Origin: Lyophyllum atratum
Taxonomy: Eukaryota; Basidiomycota; Agaricomycetes; Agaricales; Lyophyllaceae
Assembly: GCA_014905825.1 (NCBI GenBank)
Contig: JACGCN010000031.1
Location: forward strand, 558,001 to 622,000
Direction of reading: 5' to 3'
Length of the DNA: 64,000 nucleotides
The translations under genes and the position numbers were made by a program. Positions within the stretch are counted from its first letter, which is position 1. Each line of letters starts with the position of its first letter. The notes under the pieces are model-generated. The model was not told where the DNA came from and did no database searches. It was given only the letters and a program-made list of their open reading frames with translations. Shown here piece by piece: positions 10,329-21,864 of the stretch.

Positions 10329-12397
10329 CTATGTGATCTTCACCGTCTGTGGCGAGTCAGAGATTCACATCAGCACTACCGCAATTTAAGCAAGCAATTA
10401 GGCGCACCTTAGCATACAGCGAGTGCACGACCTTGCTGACCTGCTCGAGTGTTGCGATCGCCGCACCATATGTATCCTGCGCAGGTAAGATAAGGGTCGG
10501 ACGTTAGAATCGAAAAAGGAGAGGCGAGAGGGGACGTACGTCGGCTTCCGGCTGGTCAAAAATGAGGAGACACCCACGGCCCTGGTCGAGCACGCCATGG
10601 AAGACTTTGTCGAGGATCATCTGGGAAAGTCTATATGCGGGGATGAGGGGGGGAAAGAAATAAAGTTAGGCCCGTTTAAGAAGGTGCGATATAATTGAAG
10701 GTTGGGGGGCGAAGGATAGTGAAAGGGTGAGATAACGGAAGAAAGCCACTGACTTTGCCTCAACTGCCTGCCGTCCCTGCCCGACCTCCTGCGCGACGTG
10801 CTCGATCTCAACAACCGAGTACGGCTCCACGATACGCAGGAGATTCTGCTCAAGCAGGGTGTCGTACAGCGCCGCTAGGTGCGACCGGATCGTTGGATCT
10901 GAGGAGAGTTCTGCGGGAAGTTGTGTTAGTCGTAGGGTTAGGGTTATGGAAGGAACAGAGGCAAAATTATAAGTGCACTTGGAAGAGAAGGAAGGAGGGA
11001 GCGCAGAAACGTATCAGCGGATGGAGGACAGACGACGTACCATCCTTATACTCTCTCAGCGCTTTCTCGAAATCTGCGAGATTGCGGGCCTGGTGTGCGA
11101 GCGCAATGGCCCGCATGCTCTCGACCTCTCGGAGTTGGGCATACTTGACAGCGAGCTTGATCGTGAGGAGGGAGGTGACGTCTTCTGGCTGAATAGTTGT
11201 AGACCCTCGTCAGTTCAGAACAGAACGCAGACGTATGACTGAGGCATATTGCGGGTACACAACGGAATGACAGGGTAGAGAGGGGAGGAGGAAAGCGAGC
11301 GATACGTACTTGATTCAACATGACCTTGCACAGCAGCATGTACTTGAGTGCGCCAAGAGCCGCGCTGTCATCTCCTTGAGCTGAAAGGTTTTCGAACGCC
11401 TCGAAGAAGTATGAGTACGCCGTGGTGTAGTCCTTATCCTCTGCATGAAGGATGCCGGACTGGAGGTCGAGCGCAGACTGGAGGGCGGGTGGGCAATAGA
11501 TCGCGTTCGCAGCGGTACGGGCGGATGTGAGGGCGGCCTGGATCCAAGATATGTATAAAGAGAAGAGAAGAGAGGAGGAAGAGAACCTACCTTGGCCTTT
11601 GCAAAGTTGCCGATGCCGCGATATACCCTGCTCTCGAGTAGGTGCACTTCTGTGAGAATCATCTTATCGTCGAGACGTTTGAGCTCTGTTAGTAGAGTGT
11701 CGATGAGTGCTAGAGCGGGCTTGTACTGTTGAACTTCTAGTTGGCTGTTCGGATAACACGAAAATTAGCGCTCCGGAGCAGGAGTGCGGAAGGCCGGCAC
11801 TCACAGACTAACGAGCCGTGTCTCGAGGGAGTGTTTGAGGAAGATGCGCTTCTCGCGCTTGGCCCAGGCGATGTTGTCTGTTAGAGTGTCGATCTGGATT
11901 TGCCGGCTGTTCAGGATGGTGTTGAAGAAATTGAGGAGGGTCCGGACTGCCACCCCTTGTCAGTAGGTGGTAGGTAGCCGAGCGGCCCAGAACTCACTGA
12001 GTTTCGCCGTTTTTGCTTTCGCAGTCGATGACATGAATCCTCTTGCCAACGTAATAACCTCCGCCAGGCCCTTTGCGTTCCTAGCAAGAGTGGAGTCAGT
12101 ACTTCTGTGTAGTCGGGCCCTTCTGGATGGTAGCGCACTTCTGGTCCCGATACAGCTCGCCGAGCTTAATGAGCGCAGTCTCCTGTTCCCTCAGACTCTG
12201 GGAGTTCTCCGCATTCCGTGACTCGTCCGATGTCGAAGCTGTAAACAACTAAGAAGTTGGTACCTGCTTAAGAGACATAGCTAAAAGTACGCACCTGCGG
12301 TATCATTAAGAATCTGTTTGTACAGAGCCTCTGCGCGGGCTGGCTGGGTCTTGGAGGCCTCCTCTGCTTGTGCCAACAGTTCCGATGGTGAAGACAT
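10329..12397 (-). CDS. RPN6: 26S proteasome regulatory subunit Rpn6 (PSMD11)
   Basis: Lid subunit that clamps the 19S particle to the 20S core. Eleven exons on the minus strand: 12295-12397, 12139-12238, 11998-12080, 11805-11946, 11591-11744, 11310-11537, 11041-11188, 10754-10910, 10540-10630, 10408-10476 and 10329-10346, giving 430 residues (human PSMD11 has 422). Recognisable segments in order: [21 protein letters not shown], then [41 protein letters not shown], the PCI-domain stretch [20 protein letters not shown], and [19 protein letters not shown]. The last coding exon is just 18 nt and encodes TVKIT-stop; splicing to it replaces a longer read-through tail and restores the expected C-terminus. 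Intron 7 is long for this region (130 nt). Divergent from RPN7. Confidence 0.96.
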
Positions 12398-12530
12398 TTT
12401 GGTAGATATGATGGTGAGGAGGTGGATGGCACGGGGACACGCGTCGAGGGCGTGGGAACATGTAGATGACGCGTCCACCGCTGCATCTGCTCATCGTCTG
12501 CCACCTCCCTGCTATTAGTTGAGCTTGACC
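12398..12530. promoter_or_regulatory. Shared divergent promoter of RPN6 and RPN7
   Basis: The two lid-subunit genes start 133 bp apart and point away from each other. On the minus strand 12497-12505 reads GGTGGCAGA, one base from GGTGGCAAA, the proteasome-associated control element bound by Rpn4 in ascomycete yeasts. Use of that element in basidiomycetes is not established, so this may be chance. Confidence 0.45.
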
Positions 12531-14140
12531 ATGGCCGACGAGGTCGTTCTTCCCATTCCGAATCTTCAACTCCCCCAACACCTCTTCGTTCTCTCCCAAC
12601 CGAAACTTACGCATCTTCATGACAAGGCACGGAAAGAGCTCCTGGAGGGCATTATTGTAGACCGTGCGTGCATATTCATAGAGATATGACCTGAGATTTC
12701 AACTGACAGATATTTTTTCGATAGAGATGGCTCCTTATTATAAACTAATCACATCCACTTCCTCAGTACTGCCGCTCGATCCCGCGCTCCTCGCCACAAT
12801 GGAAAAGGCGAACGTGGAGGAGCTGCAAAAACTTGACGAGCGCCTCGCAGAGGCTGAGAAGACGGAGGGTGAATCTGAGATTTCGGACGCACTCAAGGCG
12901 CGGGCGAACTATCTGACGCGGATTGGGGACAAGGTACGAGCTCCTATGAACGCCTAAGCTCTAATGTCCGATATTTATGTTCCTCCACTCTTGCTGTTGC
13001 GCCTACACAGGAAAGGGCAGTAGAAGCGCAGATGCTTGCGCTTGAGAAAACGCCCGGCCTCGGCTCCCGGATCGATATCGTCCTAACGCTCGTCCGGATT
13101 GGATTTTTCTTTGGGGATAACGAGCTCGTTACATCCAATCTTGTAAGGGCAGAGGCGTGAGTGATTTGTTCTGCCCTGCTCACACCACCAGCTAAGCACC
13201 TTTTCCAGCCTGATAGACGAGGGTGGGGACTGGGACCGGCGTAACCGCCTCAAGGTCTACCAAGGTCTACATCTCATTTCGATACGACAGTTCAAGCGCG
13301 GTGGGGAGCTTTTCAGTGATGCATTATCAACGTTCACTGCGACGGAGCTGTTGCCGTACAATGATTTCGTGGCTCTGACGGTGATTTCGAATGCATTGTC
13401 TTTGGGGAGGGTGGATCTCAAGAAAAAGGTGCGTGGAACTACTTTGTTGTGGAGTGCGATAATGAACGAGGGGTTTGAATAGATCATCAGCGCCCCAGAG
13501 GTGAACCAGGTTCTACCCGAACTACCGATACTCGGTGACCTCATCAAGAATCTGTACGACTGCCACTATGACAAATTCTTCCTCGCCCTCGGTGCGTCTT
13601 AGACTTCATGCTTCCCCAGAAACTTCGTTCCTATCTCAATCCGACCTCCCATTCTTTCATCTAAACCCTAACCCCATGAAAGATCTAACTGACATCCCCC
13701 ACAGCAACCCTCGAACAGACTCTCCTACTCCCCTCCCGTATCCTGTCTCCCCATGCGCGTTTCTACGTGCGGGAAATGCGCATCCTCGCGTACAGCCAGC
13801 TCCTTGAGTCGTACCGCAGCCTCACGCTGGAGAGCCTCAGTGCCGCATTCGGCGTCAGCGTCGAGTTTGTAGACAAGTACGTCCCTCTGAACTTGTTTTC
13901 TTGTCCCTTGGCTGATTGTCCTCCCGCCTTTTCCCAAAATCAACTTTAAATCAACTTCGTTCGCTCAGCGAGCTCTCACGTTTCATTGCAAACGGCCGCC
14001 TGCACTGCTCCATCGATAAGGTGCACGGCATCGCCGAGACGACGCGTCCTTCACTTAAAAACGCGCAATATGACACCGTCATCCGCCAGGGCGATATCCT
14101 GCTCAACGAAGTGCAGCGGTTGAGCAAGGTGCTGTATTAG
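12531..14140 (+). CDS. RPN7: 26S proteasome regulatory subunit Rpn7 (PSMD6)
   Basis: Lid subunit of the 19S regulatory particle. Seven exons: 12531-12663, 12725-12933, 13011-13156, 13209-13428, 13483-13591, 13705-13876 and 13969-14140, giving 386 residues, matching PSMD6 (389). Hallmarks in order: [64 protein letters not shown], then the PCI domain with [38 protein letters not shown] and [16 protein letters not shown]. Two in-frame acceptor sites exist before exon 2 (exon starts at 12710 or 12725), differing by five codons. I chose 12725 because it gives the shorter join to MAPYY. It partners directly with Rpn6 and Rpn3 in the lid, so divergent transcription with RPN6 fits co-expression. Confidence 0.96.
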
Positions 14141-14376
14141 ACTAAAGGGCAGTTGTGTATAATGGAATTGTGTGTATAGATAGGCAAGGCATTGGAATTA
14201 GTCGCTGTGGTTTATGCATCACGTCGCTGGGTGATTTTGTCACTATTGGAGTGGTTAAGCATCAAAAAGAGGAGACAAGGGAAAATAAAGAGAACCTTGA
14301 CACAAGGGGAAGGGTCGAGGTCGGAGAATAACAATCATAAACACTGCTCCTTCCTCCCCTCTCCCAAGTTGCGCGC

Positions 14377-16012
14377 ATGGTCTCAGCCTTGCACTATTCT
14401 CTCGGATCCGAGTCTAGAGTCAACTGGACTGCAACTCAAGAGAAATCTCTCGCTGCCGACTTTCCTCTCGACTTGGGACAAGAATCAGACGCCCAGTTTG
14501 TCGCCCGAACATATCTGCAATTCCTTTGGCTACCAGAGGCACGTGTCCGACGCGTTACGCAGGCTGGAATCCGTACTTAAGGATGCATTAGTCAATCATG
14601 CCGCTCAAGCTTCTCGTTCCCTCGCTTTTACGCGTAACGTCTGAGCCATCTGAGCCTCACGCACTTCATGGGCACCTCAAGCCACTCCTGCAAACGACGC
14701 GCTCTGCGTCAAGGAAATACCGTGTAGAATTGCCACAAATCCTATCTAATGGAGGTGGAGCAGGGGAAATCGAAGAATCGATGATGTGGTATGCGTTGAA
14801 CCAAGAAACCGCTGACGATGATCTATGGTCACGGATCAGCGAGGGGCCTTGGGAGGACGAGAACTGGAGGCAGAGTTGGATCGAGCGTATGGAGAGACGC
14901 GAGTGAGTTTTAGCCGCCCGAAATATCAGCTGAACTCTTGTACAAGTGATGTCTAGATTTCAGATCCAAACCCTCCTCTACTGCTTGAAACTCTCTCTTC
15001 CTGGCCCGCCTCCTCCTCCTCCATCACAGAAGAAGGGGAAAGGAAAGCGGTCTCGCACAGAGGCGATTGTTGAACCTCCTCTTGAAGACTTCCTCGAGGT
15101 CTTCATGGACAAAATGTCGACGTGGCAATTGACAGACGGTTTGGGCAACGACACGAGATTTATCGACAAGTCGTCCAACGACAAGCCCCTTGACTGGCTG
15201 CAAACGTTCTTTGAAGATATCGTGAAGCCTCAGTAAGTCCCCCCGTGTCCACCATCTCTCCCTACCTCACACGCCTCGTAAGATTTGAAGCGCAGCTCCC
15301 AGACATATGCTCCCTCATGCGTAGCAAAATATACCCCGAGTCCCCTTTTTCATCCTCCTCCGGCCCCTCCTCACCTTCCTCCTCCCGTGGCACCTCCCCC
15401 GACATCCCAAACACCCAGCCAGGCAAACGCGGCACCTCCACCTCCATGCGAGAACCGTCCCCCGCCCTGTCTACCACAAGCTCCAAGGCCCAGCGCCAGC
15501 CCTTGGAACGCAACCGCTCTCGCTCCCTCTCCGTTTCTCTTGCCCTAGAGCGCGAACGGAGTGTCACCACCAACCCGCCAAAGAAGCGCGTTCTAAATCG
15601 AGAGGTCAGCATGTCGCGTGCGTTCAAGCCCAAGGCACACACAGGACCTAAGATCGACGCGAGGAAGAAGACCAGTTCACAAGTTGAGGCGCCTCCGAAG
15701 AAGGAGAAGGATGAGGGCATGCTGCTGGTGGAAGCCACGCCGACAAAGCCGAAGCTCACGAGGACGCAGTCGCAGTCGACGTTCGGGAATGCAGAGGAGA
15801 TACGCTCCCGCGCGAGGAGCTTTGTTATCCAGTCGTCCCTGCGTTTGGGGTCAGGTATGGAGGAACAAGAAGAGGATGAGGAAGAGTGGCGCTTGCCGGG
15901 CTCGAGTTCCCCGGATGTTTTACTGTTAGGGCCGGGGAGGCTCGTTGACGATGCCCAGGCTGCCGGGGTGCTCGCCGATAGCACTCCGACTAAACGATCT
16001 CGTTTGCGTTAG
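14377..16012 (+). CDS. Probable DNA replication regulator, Sld3-like C-terminal domain protein
   Basis: Four exons, 14377-14538, 14592-14902, 14957-15232 and 15283-16012, give 492 residues. Conserved segments I associate with agaricomycete proteins annotated as Sld3 C-terminal-domain proteins are PESIMPLKLLVPSLLR, then EESMMWYALNQE, and QIQTLLYCLKLSLPGPPPP followed by a KKGKGKRSR patch. Sld3/Treslin proteins load Cdc45 onto licensed origins after CDK phosphorylation. The C-terminal 250 residues are Ser/Pro-rich with several S/T-P sites and basic patches, consistent with a CDK-regulated, disordered tail. Intron 1 appears to be GC..AG (starts GCACGT at 14539); no GT donor gives the required frame. 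The assignment is from remembered family pattern, so moderate. Confidence 0.6.
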
Positions 16013-16268
16013 AAGTTTGGCGTGGCAGTTCTCCTCTCATATACCCTGACCGACAACTGCAAATCAATCAGCGGCCACCCGATCAACGACAAACTGCATG
16101 CACCATGATAGGGATGCCGCAGTCCATTTTCGAACTGAAGTTCGAACCTGAACTTTGCAGAAGCCGGACCAAATCTGGAATCAAGGTCCACCGTCGCTTC
16201 TCCATAAGTCCATTTCTCGGTTGAAATGTGTTCGAACCCACCGAACATGGTTTTGATTTTGCTTGGTA

Positions 16269-16930
16269 CACTGGGGGCAAATGAGCATAATATCCCGGGA
16301 AAAATGCTAAACAAATGTAAGAAATATTCTTTATTTGGAAAGCATTTTTCTCCGTGAAAAATACAGAAAATATTTAAACTTTGTTCACCATAATTCCCAA
16401 GAGAAAACCCAAAACAAATTCATAATATGCTTATCATTTTTCTTGTATACGGTTTATCATTTTTCTCAGATATATTCCAAATTGAATCAAGTGAAGAATT
16501 TAGAAAATATTTCGAATTAAATAAACATTTTTGACAAGAAAAATGCTGAACAGATGCTACAAAGTTGCAAAATTTGTTCTGCATTTCTTCAACATCATAA
16601 CCGTTGCTAAATGCTAGATAAACTTGGAATCATGACCAAGATTTGTTTTCTATTTGTCTTGAGTCATGTTCACGATTTGTTCTCCATTTTTCTTGATCAA
16701 AAACATTGGAAAAATGGTGAACACATTTGAAATATTGTTCTTCATTCATTCTCGATATTTCTCAGTCCAAGATACAAGAAAAATGATGAACACATTTCAA
16801 ATATTGTTTACTATTTGTTTAGACAATGAAAAAGATTTTATTGGAGAGAAAATTCTGAACAATGTTTTGAATTTTGTGCTGGGAAAAACGTTAAGAAAAT
16901 CTTGGACATTATTTAAAATGTTGCTTGCAG
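16269..16930 (+). repeat. Left inverted arm of the CACTA-like element
   Basis: AT-rich arm pairing with 21205-21861. The outer half looks identical between arms, including a 61-codon open stretch at 16335-16520 matched by 21610-21795 on the other strand. Toward the inner end differences accumulate. Short words such as GAAAAATG(G/A)TGAACA recur within the arm, typical of subterminal repeats. Confidence 0.85.
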
Positions 16931-16959
16931 GACAGCTAGAAGATAGCCTTGATATATAA

Positions 16960-17425
16960 GGGCCTGTCCGAGTGCCCGGCTTTGGTCAGGACCTGCCTGC
17001 CAAATTGAAGGCTTACGCTTAGGTCTCCGGCTTCGGACACTCATCCGCATTACCTAAACATTTTTTTTGATTGTCACGTTGACAAATTTAGCAACTTTGA
17101 TGCTCGTTGCCTGGAACGTGCCGCTGCTCGTCGTTGGCAGCAGCGAGCTCAGAAAACTTCGTCTTTGGGCACTTTTCGAGGGCGCATTTCTTTGGGGCAT
17201 CATAGACAAATCATCACATTGATTTTTATCCTATTTACAGCAAATTGAGACAGTTTTTGGCCACAGCGGGATGCGCTCGCGACCGGCGCTGCTAGTCTGG
17301 ACGACAACGAACGTATCGAATACATTGATGTCATTTGATCTGTCAGTGTGACGTTGATGTGACTGATCATCAAAATGTAAGCCAGAGCGTAGGTCTCGAC
17401 CAAAGCCGGGCACCCGGACAGGCCC
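16960..17425. mobile_element. Harbinger-type MITE nested in the CACTA-like element
   Basis: 466 bp bounded by GGGCCTGTCCGAGTGCCCGG and the near-inverse CCGGGCACCCGGACAGGCCC, which differ at one base. The flanks TAA (16957-16959) and TAA (17426-17428) form the 3-bp TWA target duplication of the PIF/Harbinger superfamily, and the GGGCCTGT start fits its terminal pattern. No coding capacity. Confidence 0.7.
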
Positions 17426-17699
17426 TAAGCTTTTGGTAAGTCTGCTGGCTCCTGGTGGCAGCCTTATATCAACCCTTCCACCTCAATCACACGTTCAACC
17501 ACCCGTCATGACTGTGCATTTTCTTGCCTTGGGATATGAGGGAAGAGGTGTTGAATCTTGATGAACCTTGCTACTGTACCATAAGTTACAGTACATGATT
17601 CCACTTTACATAGTCTATGTACAGAGTAAACCCCAGGTTATGGGTACGGCACTAGAGGAATAGTTATCTTGGAAAATTTGACCTTGCGAGTCTCAGTCT

Positions 17700-20320
17700 C
17701 GACTGCCATAGTCAGATTCGTTTTTTAAAAACAGCCTGGTTTCTGAAACGGATTTCCGAAACCCGGTTTTGGTTTGCTAATTCATGAGTGGTTTTCTAAA
17801 GGCAGGCTTCTCAAAAACCCATGTCTAAAAACCAGCGATAGTTTTCTAAAGATGCTTTTCTAAAGTCAGGTTTCTAAAAACGGGTTGCTAATGACAGGTT
17901 TCCAAAGGTGGATTTCTGCGGGTGTTAAAGACGGGTTTCTAAAAGCCGGTTTTAAATACTGGTTTCTCAAGGAGGATCTCTAGAAAACAGCTTTCAAAGA
18001 CTGATGTCTCAAGACGGATTTCTGAAAACTGTTGTTGGTTTTCTCAAGAGGGATTTCTAAAAGCCTCAAGAGACGTTTCTGGAAGCAGGTTCATAGACAT
18101 TTATTTAAAGACTGATTTCTGAGGACTGATTTCTAAAAACCGGTTTCTAAAAACACCGGTTCTCAAAGACCGGTTTCTAAAGACCGGTTTCTGAAAGCAG
18201 GTTTCTAAAGATGGGTTTCTAAAAAATAGTTTTTAAACACTGATTTTTATAGACAGATTACAAAAAACCAGTTTTGGGTCTAGAGAGCAGATTTCTAAAG
18301 ACCGTTTATGAAAACAGTTTTCTAAAAGCAGTTTCTAAAAAACCAGCGGTGGTTTTCTAAAGGCGGTTTTCTAAAAATGGTTTTCTGTAGGATATGGCAT
18401 GGATACTCCGGTGAGGACCGCAGATACCCACCCAGACACTCACCTGTATCCATACCTGTGCAGGTCGATACCCCGCCACCCGCAGTTTTTTTATCTAAGG
18501 GTTGACTGGCACGGGTAGTACTCAAAGGTGGGTGGAAAGTAATAAGGTATTGACTAGTACATCAATCCACAAATCTACATCTCATTGCCTGCTTGTGCAG
18601 GGATTGCAATGTGTGAAGAGCCAATGCGGGGCATGGCCAGGGAAAGGAAATATCTGACTGGTGGCTGGGAGGAGCGGGGAATGTGAATGCGAGCAGTGTG
18701 CAGCACTGCTTGGTTACCTTCATTGCAACATACAGCCAAGGTTTTCTAAAAACGGCTCTTGTTTCTAAAAACATGTTTCTAAAAACCAGTTTTCTAAATG
18801 TGGGCTTTCTAAAGCCCCATGTCTAAAAACCAGTGGTGGGTTTCACAAGACAGTTTGCTAAAAACAGATTTCTCAGAATAGGTAAAAACAGTTTCTAAAG
18901 ATGGATTTCTAAAGACGGGTTTCTAAAGACTGACAGGTTTTGGTTTTCTGAAAACGAGTTTCTAAAAACAGTTTACTAATGTTCTAGCGTCAGTTTTCTA
19001 AAGACAGTCTTCTAAAGGACGTTTTTTCAAGGCTGTTTCCTGAAGACGGGTTTCTAAAAACCAGTTATGGTTCTTTGAAAACCTGGTTTACTAAAGTTAG
19101 GTTTTTTTAAAGACCGGTTTTTAAAGGAGGTTTTCTAAAAACGGTTCTTGTTTGCTAATGAGCGGCTTTTTAAAGACATCTTTCTAAAAACAAGTTTTCT
19201 AAGAATGAGTAAAAACAGTGTCTAAGGACAGATTTCTAAAGACGGATTTCTAAAAACCGGTTTTGGTTTTCTGAAAACGAGTTTCTAAAAACAGTTTGCT
19301 AATGTTCTAGCGTCAGTTTTCTAAAGACAGTCTTCTAAAGGACGTTTTTTCAAGGCTGTTTCCTGAAGACGGGTTTCTAAAAACCAGTTATGGTTCTTTG
19401 AAAACCTGGTTTACTAAAGTTAGGTTTTTTTAAAGACCGGTTTTTAAAGGAGGTTTTCTAAAAACGGTTCTTGTTTGCTAATGAGCGGTTTTTTAAAGAC
19501 ATCTTTCTAAAAACAAGTTTTCTAAGAATGAGTAAAAACAGTGTCTAAGGACAGATTTCTAAAGACGGATTTCTAAAAACCGGTTTTGGTTTTCTGAAAA
19601 CGGGTTTCTAAAAACAGTTTTCTAATGTTCTAGCTTCAGTTTTCTAAAGATGGTATTCTAAAGGCGGTTTTTTTCAAGGTGGTTTCCTGAAGACAGGTTT
19701 CTAAAAACCAGTTATGGTTCTTTGAAAACCTGGTTTCTAAAGTTAGGTTTTTTTAAAGACCGGTTTTTAAAGGAGGTTTTCTAAAAACGGTTCTTGTTTG
19801 CTAATGAGCGGTTTTTAGAAACATGTCTTCTAAAAACCAGTTTTCTAAATGTGGGCTTTCTAAAACCCCATGTCAAAAAACCAGTGGTGTGTATTTAAAG
19901 ACAGTTTGCTAAAAACAGATTTCTAAGAATGAGTAAAAACAGTTTCTAAGGACAGATTTCTGAAGACGGATTTCTAAAAGCCGGTTTTGGTTTTCTGAAA
20001 ACGGGTTTCTAAAAACAGTTTTCTAATGTTCTAGCTTCAGTTTTCTAAAGATGGTGTTCTAAAGGCGGTTTTTTTCAAGGTGGTTTCCTGAAGACGGGTT
20101 TCCAAAAACCAGTTATGGTTCTTTGAAAACGGTCTTTTAGAGATGTATTTCTATAGACAGTTTTCTAAAGACAGTTTTCTAAAACCGGTTTCTAAAAACC
20201 AGTTTATAACTGCGGGCTTTCTAAAACCCCATGTTCCAGCAGTGGTTTTCTAAAGACGGTTTTCCAAGGACGGTTTTCTGAAGACAGGTTTCTTAAGACT
20301 AGTGATTTGAGGTCGAGTTG
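17700..20320. repeat. Minisatellite of TTTCTAAA-type words with ~320-400-bp higher-order repeats
   Basis: About 2.6 kb built from variants of a 15-20-nt word of the type GGTTTTCTAAAGACGG or TTTCTAAAAACC. A higher-order unit recurs near 18930, 19258, 19580 and 19983, recognisable by TTCTAATGTTCTAGC followed by GAAGAC(G/A)GGTTTC and GTTATGGTTCTTTG. Units are separated by roughly 328, 322 and 403 bp. The array is interrupted near 18395-18735 by an unrelated segment with GATACCC/CACCC words. No ORF. Confidence 0.85.
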
Positions 20321-21204
20321 CACCAAGCTCAGGCTTCAGCAGCCCTCAATCACCAAATTCAAGTGCAGTTAGAGTGTATGATAGAGTCCCCATGCAGGGT
20401 TCTGCTGCAATACCATTAACACGGAGGAAAGACTGTAGAACTTGTCCATGCAAGTATGTTCGTTCTGGTTGGTGGGTCATGGAGAAAATAATCTACATCA
20501 GCTTTGTTAGACTTGCGGACGGCATGCAGTTCGGTCTGTATAGTCACGATAATGGAGCGCTCAGACTGCGACTACGGATGTGCTGTGACCGGGAGATTCG
20601 CGCGGATCAGTGGCGCCGATGAGGGCGATGACTGTGTTGGGTGCCAGAGGCCATATGCAGAGGCTATGAGGGGCTGGGCTGTAGGCATTGGGTGGGTAAG
20701 GGCACAAACTCTGAGCCTCGTCGTCTTTCATGACAGTGCTGGCGTGAATGAGCTTTCTTGCATCGTGAGGAAGATGAGTGTAGTCGGCGAGATACTTGCG
20801 AGCAACTCGCGAGGCGACCCGGCGGCCCGAGGCTATGTTGGATGCGACGATGGAGAAATAATATTATCTTGGCCAGACTTAGTGGCCACAGGCAATTGTT
20901 GCAAGGAGTGCTTGGGGTCACGACCTAGATTGGCCAGAGGAGAGAAAATTTGACCTTGCGGGTCTCGACTACCATGCGCGACTGACGCCAACCGGACCTG
21001 CGGTTGCGACTGAGCTGTGTGCAGAATTGCTGGCAGTGGCAGATGCGCTGTCTGGTCACATGGTTAGTGCCTGACAAACAGGCAACAACCAGTTGTATTC
21101 AGTCACAACCGAGCTCGGCGCACATGGCTGTATCATTATTGTTGGCATCCATTTTGAACCTCCCCGCTTTTCAAGGCTTTTCACCGCCAATGTTCCCAGC
21201 CGCA

Positions 21205-21861
21205 AGCAAAATTTTAAACAATGTTCAAGATTTTTCCATCATTTTTTCTAGCACAAAATTTAAAACATTGTCTACAATTTTCTCTCCAATAAAATCTTTT
21301 TTATTTTCTAAACAAATGGTAAACAATATTTTAAATGTGTTCATCATTTTTCTAGTATTTTGGACTGAGAAATATTGAGAATGAATGAAGAACAATATTT
21401 CAAATGTGTTCACCATTTTTCCAATGTTTTTGATCAAGAAAAATGGAGAACAAATCGTGAACATGACTCAAGACAAATAGAAAACAAATCTTGGTCATGA
21501 TTCCAAGTTTATCTAGCATTTAGCAACGGTTATGATGTTGAAGAAATGCAGAACAAATTTTGCAACTTTGTAGCATCTGTTCAGCATTTTTCTTGTCAAA
21601 AATGTTTATTTAATTCGAAATATTTTCTAAATTCTTCACTTGATTCAATTTGGAATATATCTGAGAAAAATGATAAACCGTATACAAGAAAAATGATAAG
21701 CATATTATGAATTTGTTTTGGGTTTTCTCTTGGGAATTATGGTGAACAAAGTTTAAATATTTTCTGTATTTTTCACGGAGAAAAATGCTTTCCAAATAAA
21801 GAATATTTCTTACATTTGTTTAGCATTTTTCCCGGGATATTATGCTCATTTGCCCCCAGTG
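21205..21861 (-). repeat. Right inverted arm of the CACTA-like element
   Basis: Inverse of 16269-16930, ending in GCTCATTTGCCCCCAGTG at 21861. The internal boundary near 21205 is where similarity with the left arm fades, at the words GCTTGCAGGAC (left) and GCTTGCGGCTG (right, inverted). Confidence 0.85.
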
Positions 21862-21864
21862 GTA

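Larger units (their letters stand above)
16269..21861. mobile_element. CACTA-like (CMC) DNA transposon, non-autonomous, 5.6 kb
   Basis: The ends are CACTGGGGGCAAATGAGC at 16269 and its exact inverse ending at 21861. Both sides are flanked by the 3-bp duplication GTA (16266-16268 and 21862-21864). Termini of CACTR type with 3-bp target duplications are the definition of the CACTA/EnSpm superfamily. The inverted arms run ~660 bp inward. No transposase motif is present inside; the interior is a minisatellite, a nested MITE and AT-rich sequence. It lies next to the Sld3-like gene's 3' end and marks the start of the transposon-rich part of the window. Confidence 0.75.

Noticed and set aside
15262..15984. 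240-codon minus-strand ORF opposite the Sld3-like gene
   Set aside because: It is the mirror of a Ser/Arg-rich coding exon; composition alone keeps it open, and the plus frame splices into a coherent protein.
16009..16314. Short minus-strand ORF (101 codons) between the Sld3-like gene and the CACTA end
   Set aside because: Runs into the transposon arm and has no recognised motif.
20374..20953. ORFs of 82 and 149 codons inside the CACTA-like element as a transposase
   Set aside because: No CACTA transposase motif and both frames overlap without supporting splice sites.
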